Positions 34,496 to 43,078 of a DNA stretch of 64,000 nt are shown in pieces. Source of the stretch: an uncultured Oscillospiraceae bacterium. GTDB taxonomy: Bacteria; Bacillota; Clostridia; Oscillospirales; Oscillospiraceae. The stretch lies in contig CAMVRT010000001.1 in the NCBI GenBank assembly GCA_947169975.1, forward strand, positions 172,812 through 236,811. Direction: 5' to 3'. The notes under the pieces were generated by a model. That model ran no database searches and was not told the DNA's origin. It worked only from the letters and a program-made list of their open reading frames with translations. The position numbers were made by a program, and so were the translations under genes. The stretch's first letter is position 1; every line of letters begins with the position of its first letter.

Positions 34496-35959
34496 ATGCG
34501 GTACGAAGCCATCTATGCCCGCCAGTCCATCGAGAAGAAAAACAGCCTCTCCATTCAGGGGCAGCAGGAGCTGTGCCGGCGGGCAGCCAGCACCGATGAC
34601 ATCCGGCTCTATCAGGACCGGGGCTACTCCGGCAAAAACACGGCACGCCCTGACTTTCAGAGGCTGTTGAACGACATCAAGGCGGACAAGATCCAGAAGC
34701 TCTACGTCTACCGTCTGGACCGGTTCTCCCGCTCCATTGCCGACTTCAGCCAGCTGTGGAAGGTCCTGCAGGAGCACCAGGTGGAGTTTGTATCTGTCAC
34801 CGAGAACTTTGACACGGCTACGCCCATGGGACGGGCCATGCTCCACATCATCATGGTCTTCGCCCAGCTGGAGCGGGAAACCACCTCTGAGCGAGTCCAC
34901 GACAACTACATCTCCCGTGCCGCCAGTGGCGCGTGGCCCGGTGGGCCCGCGCCCTACGGCTACGGGATCGGACGCAGCCACGACGCCAATGGTCGGGTCG
35001 TTCCCACGCTTTTCCCCGATGACGATACCAGCAGGGTGGTACAGTTCATCTTCCGGGAATACGCTCAGGAGGACGCCTCTCTGGGCAGTATCGTCCGCAA
35101 GTTGAACGACCGTGGCATCCCCTGTGCCAAGCGTGCCTTTTGGGACAACGTCAGTCTGTCCCGCATTCTCCATAACCCTGTCTACGTTATGGCCGACGAG
35201 CAGGTGTATCTCCACTACAAGGCCATGGGTGTCCATGTGGACGCCCCGGAAAGCGCGTTCGACGGTACGCATAACGCCTTCCTCTACGGCAAGCGGGAGG
35301 CCAACGAGCGCAAGTATACCGACGTCCGCCAGCACACGCTGGTGGTGCTGGGCAGCGTTGGGCTCGTGCCCTCTCAGCTCTGGCTGCGGTGTCAGGAAAA
35401 GCTGCAGCGCAACGCCCAGATCGGCAACGCCGGAAAGGGCAAGCACACCTGGCTCAGTGGGCTGTTGAAGTGCGCCAAGTGCGGATACAGCCTCAAGATC
35501 CAGACGGAGAAGCAGTACCGCTGGATGATCTGCAGCGGGCGCTACAACACTGCGCACTGCGACGCCTCCATCCATGTGGATCTGACGGAGCTGGAGGAGG
35601 CTGTGGCTCTGGAACTGGACAAGCTGCTGTCGGACTGTCCCGTTGAGACGGCTGCCCCGGAGAAGGACGTCTACGCCGCCAAGCTGGACGAGCTGGACCG
35701 CCGGGCCGATCGTCTGATGGACGCCTTCGCAGAGAGCGAGGACATGTCCAATGCCTATCTCCAGCGGGCGCTTGCGCGTCTGGAAAAGGAGCGCAAGCAG
35801 CTGCTGGAGGAGCGAAAGCGGGAAGCAACGCGTCCCTCCCTGCCGGACAGGCTGGTATTCCGCGAGCTGTCCTTTGAGGAGAAGAAGGCCGTTGCCGCCC
35901 AGTTTATCGAGCGGATCGAGGTATCCGAAAACAGCGCAGAGGTCAAGTGGGCTGTGTAA
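34496..35959 (+). CDS. Large serine recombinase
   Basis: 487 residues. The resolvase-type catalytic domain has the nucleophile in YARQSIEKKNSLSIQGQQEL (Ser at residue about 11), the arginine block VYRLDRFSRS near residue 80, and ERETTSERV. A recombinase domain with GGPAPYGYG follows. A zinc ribbon is present near residue 325 (CAKCGYSL ... C ... C), then a coiled-coil region rich in E, K and R. Large serine recombinases integrate and excise phages and islands, and in sporulating Bacillus SpoIVCA-type enzymes excise elements from sporulation genes. It is one of three candidate enzymes for moving this island. The upstream promoter overlaps an 18-bp palindrome. Confidence 0.93.
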   Translation: MRYEAIYARQSIEKKNSLSIQGQQELCRRAASTDDIRLYQDRGYSGKNTARPDFQRLLNDIKADKIQKLYVYRLDRFSRSIADFSQLWKVLQEHQVEFVSVTENFDTATPMGRAMLHIIMVFAQLERETTSERVHDNYISRAASGAWPGGPAPYGYGIGRSHDANGRVVPTLFPDDDTSRVVQFIFREYAQEDASLGSIVRKLNDRGIPCAKRAFWDNVSLSRILHNPVYVMADEQVYLHYKAMGVHVDAPESAFDGTHNAFLYGKREANERKYTDVRQHTLVVLGSVGLVPSQLWLRCQEKLQRNAQIGNAGKGKHTWLSGLLKCAKCGYSLKIQTEKQYRWMICSGRYNTAHCDASIHVDLTELEEAVALELDKLLSDCPVETAAPEKDVYAAKLDELDRRADRLMDAFAESEDMSNAYLQRALARLEKERKQLLEERKREATRPSLPDRLVFRELSFEEKKAVAAQFIERIEVSENSAEVKWAV

Positions 35960-36002
35960 TACAGCCCTCGACGACTTCGACTATTACAAAGGAGGATTTT
36001 TC

Positions 36003-37040
36003 ATGTCAAATACAACGTATACTTTCGCGGAAGTAGGATCAGATGATTCCGCTCCAATCGTGATTTCTGAAGTGAACAAGAAGCTGCTTGAGATCCAGCG
36101 CACCGCAGATCTCGGCGGTTCGCCTGCTGAGATCCGCGGGGAAGGCATCGTCCTTCTCAAAAATTTCAGCAAGGGCACCACCAACTCAGGCAAGCCCAAG
36201 TTCTCCGGCACCATCGTGAACCAGGAAGAGGCCAAGTTCAACGTCTGGAACAGCTCGTCCGCGTACGAGTATTTTGAACAGCTTCCCCCCGACGCGCAGC
36301 CCCGCGTAGTTCAAATCAGCTACACCCTTTCCAAATACGGATTCGTCATCAACAGCATCTCGGATGCGAACGGATACAATCCGGATGTGTTTATCTACCG
36401 CAAGTACTCCGTCAAGGAGATCGTGGCGGAGTTCAAGAACACCCTGGATGCAAGTGGGATCTCTGCTAACGCAACGTCTGTGATCCGTGCGGTCATGCAT
36501 ATGGATTACAATGACAATGTTAGCAGACGGCTTGTCCAGGAGTACGCAGCATACTCCCATCACGATAACTGTGCCTCCGGCCTTTTGGCCCATACAACAA
36601 AATGCATCCGCGTCTACAACGGCATCAAAGGTGCATATGCCTTTCTGGATGATGAGAAGGTCAATGACCTGATGGTAATCGGCCTGGCACTGCACGATAT
36701 CGGCAAGATCTATGAGATGCACGACGGTGTGTATCAGAGCAACTCCTTCCTGACCCACAGGGGACTCGGGTTTGAGCATCTCCTCGGATTCAAGAAGCTG
36801 ATCTCCGGCTTGTACGACGAGGAGTTCTTCTACATGCTCTGCAGCGTGGTGCTGCAGCACCACGGAGAATTCGGAGAGAACCCCCGCACGCTGTGCGCGC
36901 TGCTCGTCCATATTGTCGACGATGTGGAGGCCCAGCTCACCAGTCTGGATGAACTCCTTGAGAACGACGCTGTTACGGTTGACGCCTCGGGAGCGAAGAT
37001 CAAGTTCAACGGGATGTATTTGAACGTGCTCCGCGGATAA
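36003..37040 (+). CDS. HD-domain protein, YhaM-like 3'-5' exoribonuclease
   Basis: 345 residues from the ATG at 36003, with AAAGGAGG seven bases upstream; the frame is open further upstream over the end of the recombinase gene, which is not used. An OB-like part (GIVLLKNFSKGTT ... FNVWNSSSAYEYF, residues about 45-95) is followed by an HD domain with LLAHTTKCIRVYN, IGLALHDIGKIYEM (metal-binding HD), VVLQHHGEFGE and LVHIVDDVEAQL. This order is that of YhaM-type exoribonucleases (about 314 residues). An N-terminal extension of about 45 residues is extra. It follows the serine recombinase by 43 bp and may be cotranscribed. Cytoplasmic. Confidence 0.8.
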   Translation: MSNTTYTFAEVGSDDSAPIVISEVNKKLLEIQRTADLGGSPAEIRGEGIVLLKNFSKGTTNSGKPKFSGTIVNQEEAKFNVWNSSSAYEYFEQLPPDAQPRVVQISYTLSKYGFVINSISDANGYNPDVFIYRKYSVKEIVAEFKNTLDASGISANATSVIRAVMHMDYNDNVSRRLVQEYAAYSHHDNCASGLLAHTTKCIRVYNGIKGAYAFLDDEKVNDLMVIGLALHDIGKIYEMHDGVYQSNSFLTHRGLGFEHLLGFKKLISGLYDEEFFYMLCSVVLQHHGEFGENPRTLCALLVHIVDDVEAQLTSLDELLENDAVTVDASGAKIKFNGMYLNVLRG

Positions 37041-37117
37041 GTGCAGCGGCAGGCATCCTCGACAGCATATCTTGTTTTCTTACTTGGGCAAATCATTTGA
37101 AAATCAGATCCCCAAAC

Positions 37118-37155
37118 GACAATACGGTGGGCATACTTTTGCTCACCGTGTTGTC
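37118..37155. terminator. Hairpin between convergent HD and recombinase genes
   Basis: Stem GACAATACGGTG / CACCGTGTTGTC (one mismatch) with a 14-base loop, T-rich on the plus side. Likely bidirectional. Confidence 0.6.
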
Positions 37156-37168
37156 TGTTTGTAATTTA

Positions 37169-38671
37169 CTATGCTTTATTCTTTCTCTTTATTCTTTTTT
37201 TGACGTTGTTGATAGCGCGCCAATTGTCATACTCCAAGTTTATTTCTTGGTTCACCCCATCTATGGCAACTTCCTTCGTTTGGACCGAGATTCCGTTTTT
37301 GTCTAATGCCCTCCGAATTCTACCCCCATAGGATACCGTGATTGGATCATTTGCTTCCTTGGCAAAAACCGATATCTTAAGCACTCCTCCACTTTTCATG
37401 AGCTCTTTCGACAATCGAATCAGCTGAAAACCCACGTTCGCTCCTGTATGCGGTTCTTCCCCCAATAGTTCATTAGTTTTTAAAGGTATGTGGTCCTCTT
37501 CATGAAAAACAAATCGGTTGATTTTCGCGAGCATCCCTAAAAGGCAATCTTCTCTGTTATAATGCGGTCGCATATTAATGCCATCTTTTTCCATTTTATG
37601 ACCCATAAGATATAGCTTCTCAAGTTTGGTTAATTCTGTATCCGCCTGCATTGTTGTCCAAAAATTGCGGCGCAAAACATACAGTGTAAAATGATCGAAC
37701 ACATCTGAGTCCTTCTTCTCCATCGTATTCCCGGACAGTTCCTGATCCAGTTCAAGAATACATCCGGCCATCAATTCCTCATCCAAAATTTTTTTGTTCA
37801 TCACTTTGTCCGCAATTGCGGCAAGTTCATAACTCCAGACCGGTTCGCCAAGGCTGTCATTCTTAGAGCAGATATAGCCTTTGGGGTCGGTTCCTGTCAC
37901 CTTCCTAATGTAGTCCTTCCTACGCTCCAAAACTTTCTTCAGCTCGACATGGATTGGAATTCTCCTGTATCCATTGTCCGTTTTTGTCTTGTCCTGTTTC
38001 TCCCCCTTTTGATCAAGCGTCTTGTTTACAATTAGATACGATTCGTCTGGCCGATCCACAAACGGTCGAATATCTTCCCAACAGATTGCCCTGGCCTCGG
38101 CGGGACGCAGTCCGGCGTAGAGCATAATCGCCAAGCACACATATCGGCCGTCTTCTTCGATTTTTTCGTCAATGATTTTCCATAGAAGAATCCTTTGCTC
38201 TAATCGGAGCGATTTTTTAATGTACGGTTTCTGCTCGCGCAGCTCTTGCACCTTTTCTTTAATATATTCTTGGCTTTCCGCAGGATTAAAATAGACGGAT
38301 ACGAGACTGCGTTTTTCCTTTGAAGTAGACTGAGAAGACCGCCCCAAATGATAGTAGCGCATTACATTGATCGCATCACCTCGATCGGCAGCGAAGGAAA
38401 AGATATCCCAAAGGACGGAGCAGAAGCTTTGCATGGAGGATTCTGCGTATACCCCTCCGCCCTTTTTCATTGTGCGTGCTTTTTTCATTGTCTTGAAAAT
38501 GTCGTTCACGACAATGCATCCGATTTCCTTTTCCCGTAGAATCTCATCTATCTTCTTCATGATGTTGTTGTAATGGGCAATTGTGCTTGACCGCCATCCT
38601 CTCAGTCTCGCAAGCTCCCATTTATGCGCCTCCCAGTACGCATAAACGGATAGTTTCTTGTCACTGCTCAT
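37169..38671 (-). CDS. Tyrosine-recombinase-family protein
   Basis: 500 residues from the ATG at 38671 (AAGGGGGATGGGAAAG upstream). The C-terminal catalytic domain shows box I as YAGLRPAEARAICWEDI (Arg near residue 196), the beta-hairpin lysine region KTKTDNGYRRIPI, box II as LYVLRRNFWTTM (the first His of HxxR is Tyr), LYLMGHK, and a candidate nucleophile in PHYNRED. It is thus close to active integrases with one altered residue. The N-terminal part has a core-binding-like helical region (EAHKWELARLRGW). It overlaps the upstream recombinase-like gene by 11 bp, so the two are made together. Likely function: integration or excision of the island or of cassettes in it. Confidence 0.8.
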   Translation of the reverse strand: MSSDKKLSVYAYWEAHKWELARLRGWRSSTIAHYNNIMKKIDEILREKEIGCIVVNDIFKTMKKARTMKKGGGVYAESSMQSFCSVLWDIFSFAADRGDAINVMRYYHLGRSSQSTSKEKRSLVSVYFNPAESQEYIKEKVQELREQKPYIKKSLRLEQRILLWKIIDEKIEEDGRYVCLAIMLYAGLRPAEARAICWEDIRPFVDRPDESYLIVNKTLDQKGEKQDKTKTDNGYRRIPIHVELKKVLERRKDYIRKVTGTDPKGYICSKNDSLGEPVWSYELAAIADKVMNKKILDEELMAGCILELDQELSGNTMEKKDSDVFDHFTLYVLRRNFWTTMQADTELTKLEKLYLMGHKMEKDGINMRPHYNREDCLLGMLAKINRFVFHEEDHIPLKTNELLGEEPHTGANVGFQLIRLSKELMKSGGVLKISVFAKEANDPITVSYGGRIRRALDKNGISVQTKEVAIDGVNQEINLEYDNWRAINNVKKRIKRKNKA

Positions 38672-40229
38672 CTTTCCCATCCCCCTTATTTTCATTTGAA
38701 GCAAATCTAACTGTATATGTCATTCCCCGCTTAGCAGCAATAAATATATATCCGCTATTGTCAACTCCGTACTCTGCCGGTTTGATGGGAATTAGGATTT
38801 CAGCCCACCCTGCCAATCCCGGGGTTTTGTTCTGTCCGCTCCAAATAACGCGTTCTCCCTTTTGAACCCGGCCAGAAACACAATTCTCTTGATATAGCTG
38901 CTGGTGCCAGCGGTCTTGAATTGCGCCAATGCGGTTTAGTTCCGAATCGCTGGTAAAGTCCATGTAATGAATTCCTGACGTGGTGACTGGTTCCTCCCCA
39001 AGGCAGTAACGGGTTTCCTCTTCCTCACATCCAAAGTGATTGAGGTTGGACTCAACTGTTCGTCTAATCATAGACAGGATTTCTTTTTGGGTCCATCTCC
39101 CGGTTCCCAACAATACACGGTTCTTCTGGAAAATGTCATCAAATTCATCGCAAATCCATGCGGAAAAGAAATTCGGACTCACATGTCGTTTTAGGTTCTT
39201 TTTACTACCAATCAACGGGTATTCCGCCATAATTTTAGGATCGTCTCCGTATTTGTCTATAAATGATTCTTTTACGATCTTTGCTGCGTATCCGACAAGA
39301 GAGGAGCACGGAAGCAACCGGGCACGGAAACGCTCCTCTATTTTCTGTTTAAAATACCTAACTTTCTTTTTTCCCCCTTTTTGTGTTTTATGTTCGCTTG
39401 CACACAGTTCATCCGTAATCAGCATTGAAACGCGGTCCGGGAAGTACTGTAGTGTATCGATGCTTCCGTATGTCAAAGCGCATAGTTCATTCACGTCAAT
39501 CCCCATCAGCAATAGCACCAATGCTCCAAAAAACAGTTGCATATCCTTATCTCTTGCTTCAATCTTAGCCATACATTTGCTGACAAGAAGTCTATATTGG
39601 CCGCTGGTAAACTCACTATTCTCAACATTCCTTTTCATGGCAGACCGGCTGGTTGTGCTCGCGCGAAATATCGAAGGCTGATAGTCTCTCCATGGATTCT
39701 TCTCTGAATATCCTTTGAATATCTCCTGGCGGTATAATAACCGCATTAGTTGTACGCAGCGCTTGTGATCTGTTTTGCTAAGCTTTTTCAGTTCAATGTC
39801 GCAGTCCTCAGGAACGATTTCCTCCAAGGTTTTTTCACCCCACAGGCTCAGAATCGTATTGGCAATTCTCTCATATTCCTTCCGGGTGGCGGACGCCCAA
39901 TTTTGGATTTCAGAAATTTCATCACGGTCGATAATCCACGCCATTGCCAGAGGCAGTTTTTTTCGAATCAGAAGCAGTTCTTCAGGTACCGCTTTTCCAT
40001 CTTCAGCAAAGGAAAGCATGTCATGCAAAAAGAGAGGCAACATCTCCTGCGCGATTTGTTCGTCCGTCTTTGTCTGCAGTTTTTTAGGGACAGTTATATC
40101 TTGTTCGTATATTGTTTTTCCCTTTTGCCTCAGAGAATACACGATCGTCAGTCCTTTTGCTCGCTTCTCATATCGATAATGAAAATCCCATCCAAAGAAC
40201 TCAATCGTCTTGGGTTTATTCCTCGCCAT
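38661..40229 (-). CDS. Degenerate tyrosine-recombinase-like partner protein
   Basis: 522 residues. The layout follows a tyrosine recombinase: a SAM-like N-terminal domain with IQNWASATRKEYERIAN, and box I as LLLMGIDVNELCALTYGSID where the invariant Arg is Asp. Box II is LSMIRRTVESNL with Arg kept but His lost, then YCLGEEPVTTSGIHYMDF with the LGH histidine replaced by Glu and a Tyr kept. With the first Arg and two His missing it is unlikely to cut DNA alone. It overlaps the following, better conserved recombinase gene by 11 bp. Paired recombinases, one impaired, suggest a heteromeric complex. AAGGAG lies ten bases before the ATG. Confidence 0.7.
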   Translation of the reverse strand: MARNKPKTIEFFGWDFHYRYEKRAKGLTIVYSLRQKGKTIYEQDITVPKKLQTKTDEQIAQEMLPLFLHDMLSFAEDGKAVPEELLLIRKKLPLAMAWIIDRDEISEIQNWASATRKEYERIANTILSLWGEKTLEEIVPEDCDIELKKLSKTDHKRCVQLMRLLYRQEIFKGYSEKNPWRDYQPSIFRASTTSRSAMKRNVENSEFTSGQYRLLVSKCMAKIEARDKDMQLFFGALVLLLMGIDVNELCALTYGSIDTLQYFPDRVSMLITDELCASEHKTQKGGKKKVRYFKQKIEERFRARLLPCSSLVGYAAKIVKESFIDKYGDDPKIMAEYPLIGSKKNLKRHVSPNFFSAWICDEFDDIFQKNRVLLGTGRWTQKEILSMIRRTVESNLNHFGCEEEETRYCLGEEPVTTSGIHYMDFTSDSELNRIGAIQDRWHQQLYQENCVSGRVQKGERVIWSGQNKTPGLAGWAEILIPIKPAEYGVDNSGYIFIAAKRGMTYTVRFASNENKGDGKDEQ

Positions 40230-40318
40230 ATCGTTTCATCTCCTTCAATAGTGTTTTAGTGTTTTTCGTATACCAGCTCAAAGCCTAGTTCTTAGGTAAC
40301 TGTACGCACACCCCGGGT

Positions 40319-40950
40319 CACCTCATAAAGAATGTGCCTTTTTTCTTCCCGTGTAATATTTTGCTCATTCTGGTCTACGCCAAGGGATCTGATGCTGCCT
40401 TGCCCGCTTTTAGGACACGCAAAAGTGGGCGGGTTGGTGTATATCTGCTCCCGCACTTTGATGCTCGCAGCAGTTATTACTTGCTTTTTGCGTGTTTGAA
40501 GTTGCCCTATAATAATTGTGCACGTTTGTTTTCATTGTAAAATTTTGACTCCATGCTTGCATGAGCTTGAGCCTCATAGGACCCCGGCTTGCCCACATAT
40601 TTGATTCGCATAATCGGGGGGGCTCGGTGCCGTATCTATACTGCGCCTTGATATTCACGGCAGTTTTACTCACTTCTTGCACATTCGCAGTTGCCCTATG
40701 TTAAATATGCCTGTTTATTCTCTTCGTAATATTTTTCTTCCGCGTTGGTATGCGCCAGTGAATTGCCCTTCTCCCTCTTGGACAATTCTCTCGCGCTCAA
40801 AAGGGTTGGCTCATTCTTTGCTCTATCTCTGTTAGTTCTTGTCAGCACCTCCAGCTGACCACCGGTGTAACCCAAATACTCTATGGTAATTGTGTCTTTT
40901 TCTCTCCGTTGTATTATTTCGCCTCGTTGGACTGTGCCAAGGCGATTCGG
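40319..40950. repeat. Four-copy diverged tandem array, period about 188 bp
   Basis: A roughly 65-bp segment recurs at about 40319, 40505, 40694 and 40879 (spacing 185-191 bp). The shared core on the plus strand is close to TATAATAATTGTGCCTGTTT, then CGTTGTAATATTTT and GCGCCAAGGG-like bases. The first two units also share their last 55 bp (CTTGATATTC ... CAGTT ... ACTTGCTTTTTGC). The middle of each unit differs. On the minus strand the copies share one reading phase: NAEEKYYEENKQAYL in one and MESKFYNENKRAQLL in the next, each ending in a stop. A 97-codon minus frame (40696-40989) covers two units without a ribosome site. The array ends directly upstream of the two recombinase genes. Confidence 0.65.
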
Positions 40951-41085
40951 GCCATCTAATCTTTTTGCCTTCCCCATATGCTTTTTCATTGCCAAAATAC
41001 TTGGATCGGGAGTCAATTGACCCCAGGCTTTTACCGAATACAATGGAAAAATCTGATGGGGTATTCGAAGCACGCCAAACAACGC

Positions 41086-41146
41086 AAAAAGTGACCTCAT
41101 TCTGCGCGGAAAACCCGGGTTCCTGCGCAGAATGAGGTCACTTTTT
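41086..41146. repeat. Perfect 22-bp inverted repeat
   Basis: AAAAAGTGACCTCATTCTGC(GC) and its exact complement around a 17-base GC-rich spacer. The outer A5/T5 ends give it the form of a bidirectional terminator. Its exceptional length would also suit a recombination or protein-binding site. Confidence 0.75.
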
Positions 41147-41256
41147 CGAAATCGCGGTTTTTTCTGTCGTGATGCGTACCTGTGTGCCGGATACTTTATA
41201 AGCCAGCCACGGACACCAAAGCCACTCAATACAGTTGAGTGGGAGTGAGATATCGT

Positions 41257-41280
41257 GCGGCGGGGAGCAATCCCCGCCGC
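41257..41280. repeat. GCGGCGGGGA hairpin, copy 1
   Basis: 10-bp stem GCGGCGGGGA / TCCCCGCCGC with loop GCAA. The same stem with another loop recurs at 42144-42167, on the other side of the XRE/DUF6773 cassette. Confidence 0.7.
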
Positions 41281-41342
41281 CGATAATTGTCACTACCATC
41301 AGAGAAATACTGCAAAGTATAAAAATTATATGCAATATATAC

Positions 41343-41371
41343 TTGACATTTCGCGGGATGTAATATATAAT
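41343..41371 (+). promoter_or_regulatory. Consensus promoter of the XRE/DUF6773 unit
   Basis: TTGACA, a 17-bp spacer and TATAAT. 23 bp upstream of the GTG start. Confidence 0.9.
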
Positions 41372-41394
41372 TGGCATTGTTAGGAGGGAAGCCC

Positions 41395-41613
41395 GTGAGA
41401 AACTTGAAAATGAAGTTCAGACGCATTGAACTGAACATCTCTCAGACTGAGTTGGCGAAACGCGCAGGAGTAACAAGGCAGACGATCGGCTTGATCGAAT
41501 CCGGGGAGTTCAATCCCTCCATTAAGTTGTGCGTCGCCATCTGCAAAGCGCTGGGAGTCACATTGAATGATCTATTCTGGGAGGAAAAAGAAAATGAAGC
41601 TGAGGAAAAGTGA
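41395..41613 (+). CDS. Short XRE regulator
   Basis: 72 residues, started at a GTG with AGGAGGGAAGCCC upstream. A single HTH domain: FRRIELNISQTELAKRAGVT (residues about 8-27), RQTIGLIESGEFNPSI and ALGVTLNDLFWEE, the short regulator form widely found with a membrane protein partner. The partner gene at 41594 overlaps its end by 20 bp. Likely autoregulated from the consensus promoter. The pair is bounded by two identical 10-bp-stem hairpins. Confidence 0.93.
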   Translation: MRNLKMKFRRIELNISQTELAKRAGVTRQTIGLIESGEFNPSIKLCVAICKALGVTLNDLFWEEKENEAEEK

Positions 41614-42079
41614 TCTGGATGAACAGCAGGAGCGCAAGCTGCTGGAGATCGAAAGCCGGGGCTACTGGCTGGCCTTTTGGGGGCTGCTGGTTACTTTGCT
41701 CGTTGAACTGCTGGTGATGAAGGATCTGCGAGCAATTGTTGGTGAATGGACTCTGTTTATGGGTCTTGCGCTTTATCTCGCTATTTCCTGTATTCGGGCA
41801 GGTATTTGGGACAGGAGAATGGATATGAGTCGCAAGACCTGCCTTCTTGCATCACTGGTTGGCGCACTGTGTGCAGCCGGTTTTATGTTTGGGTTTTCCT
41901 ATTTGCGTTTTCAAAGGCCGCTTGGAGCACTTAGTGTTGGGGCAATTATTGGGCTGATCGGTTTCGGTGTCTGTTATCCCGCGCTGCGCCTCACGGCACG
42001 AGCCACAAAAAAGCGCCAGGACGAACTCAACGCTGAACCCGACGACGATTTTGATGAGGAAGAGACACATACACCTTGA
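41594..42079 (+). CDS. DUF6773-type membrane protein paired with XRE
   Basis: 161 residues. Hydrophobic segments at about residues 24-42 (YWLAFWGLLVTLLVELLV), 51-70 (LFMGLALYLAISCIRAG), 82-101 and 113-130. Ends in an acidic tail (EPDDDFDEEE). The N-terminus MKLRKSDLDEQQERKLLEIE is typical of this family encoded behind a small XRE regulator. It overlaps the XRE gene by 20 bp. Function unknown; membrane stress or bacteriocin immunity-like roles have been guessed for such pairs but nothing here proves it. Confidence 0.8.
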   Translation: MKLRKSDLDEQQERKLLEIESRGYWLAFWGLLVTLLVELLVMKDLRAIVGEWTLFMGLALYLAISCIRAGIWDRRMDMSRKTCLLASLVGALCAAGFMFGFSYLRFQRPLGALSVGAIIGLIGFGVCYPALRLTARATKKRQDELNAEPDDDFDEEETHTP

Positions 42080-42143
42080 AAAATATCGTCCCAGTAGTAA
42101 TAATGACATGTGCGACGATCTTACCTACAAAAAATGTGGCAGG

Positions 42144-42167
42144 GCGGCGGGGATAGCTCCCCGCCGC
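42144..42167. repeat. GCGGCGGGGA hairpin, copy 2
   Basis: Same 10-bp stem as 41257-41280 with loop TAGC. It lies between the DUF6773 gene and the convergent peptidase gene and may act as terminator. Confidence 0.7.
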
Positions 42168-42172
42168 TATTG

Positions 42173-42967
42173 CTATATCTGCTGTTCAATCAGGTGAGCG
42201 TATTTCTCTGTCAGATCATGTAATTGATCCAAAGAAAGCGTTTTCTGTAATGCTTCTTCCCGTGGTCCACGCATAAAAGACATAAACTGCTGCTGTAAGG
42301 ATGTGAAATCCTTTGCAAGAGCGGTTTCTCCGGCAAGCTCCAGCATTGTGATGCCGTCAAGGAGCAGAGACCGGAATAGGCTGTTCATCATGGGGAAATA
42401 CGAATTTGGATCATGCTTTTCCGCCGCAAAAGCTTCTATATCAGCGCAGTTTTCCCTTATTACGGATATCGAATCATTCAGATATGGCGTCAATAACTGC
42501 GGTTCGGCCTCCGTGGGGATTACCATTCCCACCATCGTTTTCTGATCGACCGAGGCCAGCAATTCTTCCTCGGATAATAACAATTCGGTGCGTTCGCCGC
42601 TGCTTTCATGGGTAGGATTCATAAAATGGTATATCCCATCATATTCTGCGAAAACGACGGCGTGCTTTCCGTAAGGCGTTTGGACGCCAAGCATCGCAGG
42701 CTCGTGTGTGCGAAGATAACTGCAAAGCTGCCCCCGCTCAACAATCTCCTCGACCAATCGATATCCACGGGGAGCAAGCCACAAGTTGAACCATTTTGCG
42801 CGCTGCAGCATGGGACCGGAGATATATGCGCCGTCCTCTTTGGAGAACAGCCACGGCAGCTTGATTTCAAGCGCAATTTTATAATCTTCGGTATCCACCC
42901 CGTTAAGCTCCATGATTGCAGCAAGAGCCGCATAAGAACAGGACGCTTTGAAATGCATGTGCTTCAT
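42173..42967 (-). CDS. C39-like papain-fold peptidase-related protein
   Basis: 264 residues from the ATG at 42967 (AGAGGATCTTAT upstream). The N-terminal 150 residues fit a C39-type cysteine protease: SCSYAALAAIMELNGV with a candidate nucleophile Cys near residue 10, a conserved block EPAMLGVQTPYGKHAVVFAE with His near residue 104, and FMNPTHE for the Asn/Asp. The C-terminal 100 residues are helical. It resembles stand-alone peptidase-like or BtrH-like proteins; the residues are placed by eye. It is flanked by hairpins and has no partner gene. Substrate unknown. Confidence 0.6.
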   Translation of the reverse strand: MKHMHFKASCSYAALAAIMELNGVDTEDYKIALEIKLPWLFSKEDGAYISGPMLQRAKWFNLWLAPRGYRLVEEIVERGQLCSYLRTHEPAMLGVQTPYGKHAVVFAEYDGIYHFMNPTHESSGERTELLLSEEELLASVDQKTMVGMVIPTEAEPQLLTPYLNDSISVIRENCADIEAFAAEKHDPNSYFPMMNSLFRSLLLDGITMLELAGETALAKDFTSLQQQFMSFMRGPREEALQKTLSLDQLHDLTEKYAHLIEQQI

Positions 42968-43078
42968 ATAAGATCCTCTTTCCATGAAGAAGTGTCTTTA
43001 GCATATGAAAGTAAATGCCGAAAAACAAGACTTGAAAAAACTAATCTCCCATTATAATATTAATAGAGAGAAGCAATA

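Larger units (their letters stand above)
40951..41342. other. Non-coding region between tandem array and XRE/DUF6773 cassette
   Basis: Holds the 22-bp perfect hairpin at 41086-41146, a GCGGCGGGGA hairpin at 41257-41280 and a small ACTCAAT / ATTGAGT-like repeat at 41223-41241. No gene seen. Confidence 0.5.

Noticed and set aside
40267..40275. CGTATACCA near the recombinase start, identical to the island end
   Set aside because: A nine-base match is expected by chance in a window of this size and the flanking bases do not match.
40319..40950. CRISPR array
   Set aside because: The period is about 188 bp, units are strongly diverged, and no cas genes are present.
40696..40989. 97-residue gene in the tandem array
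   Set aside because: No ribosome site; the frame is explained by the repeat units sharing one phase. Mentioned under the repeat instead.
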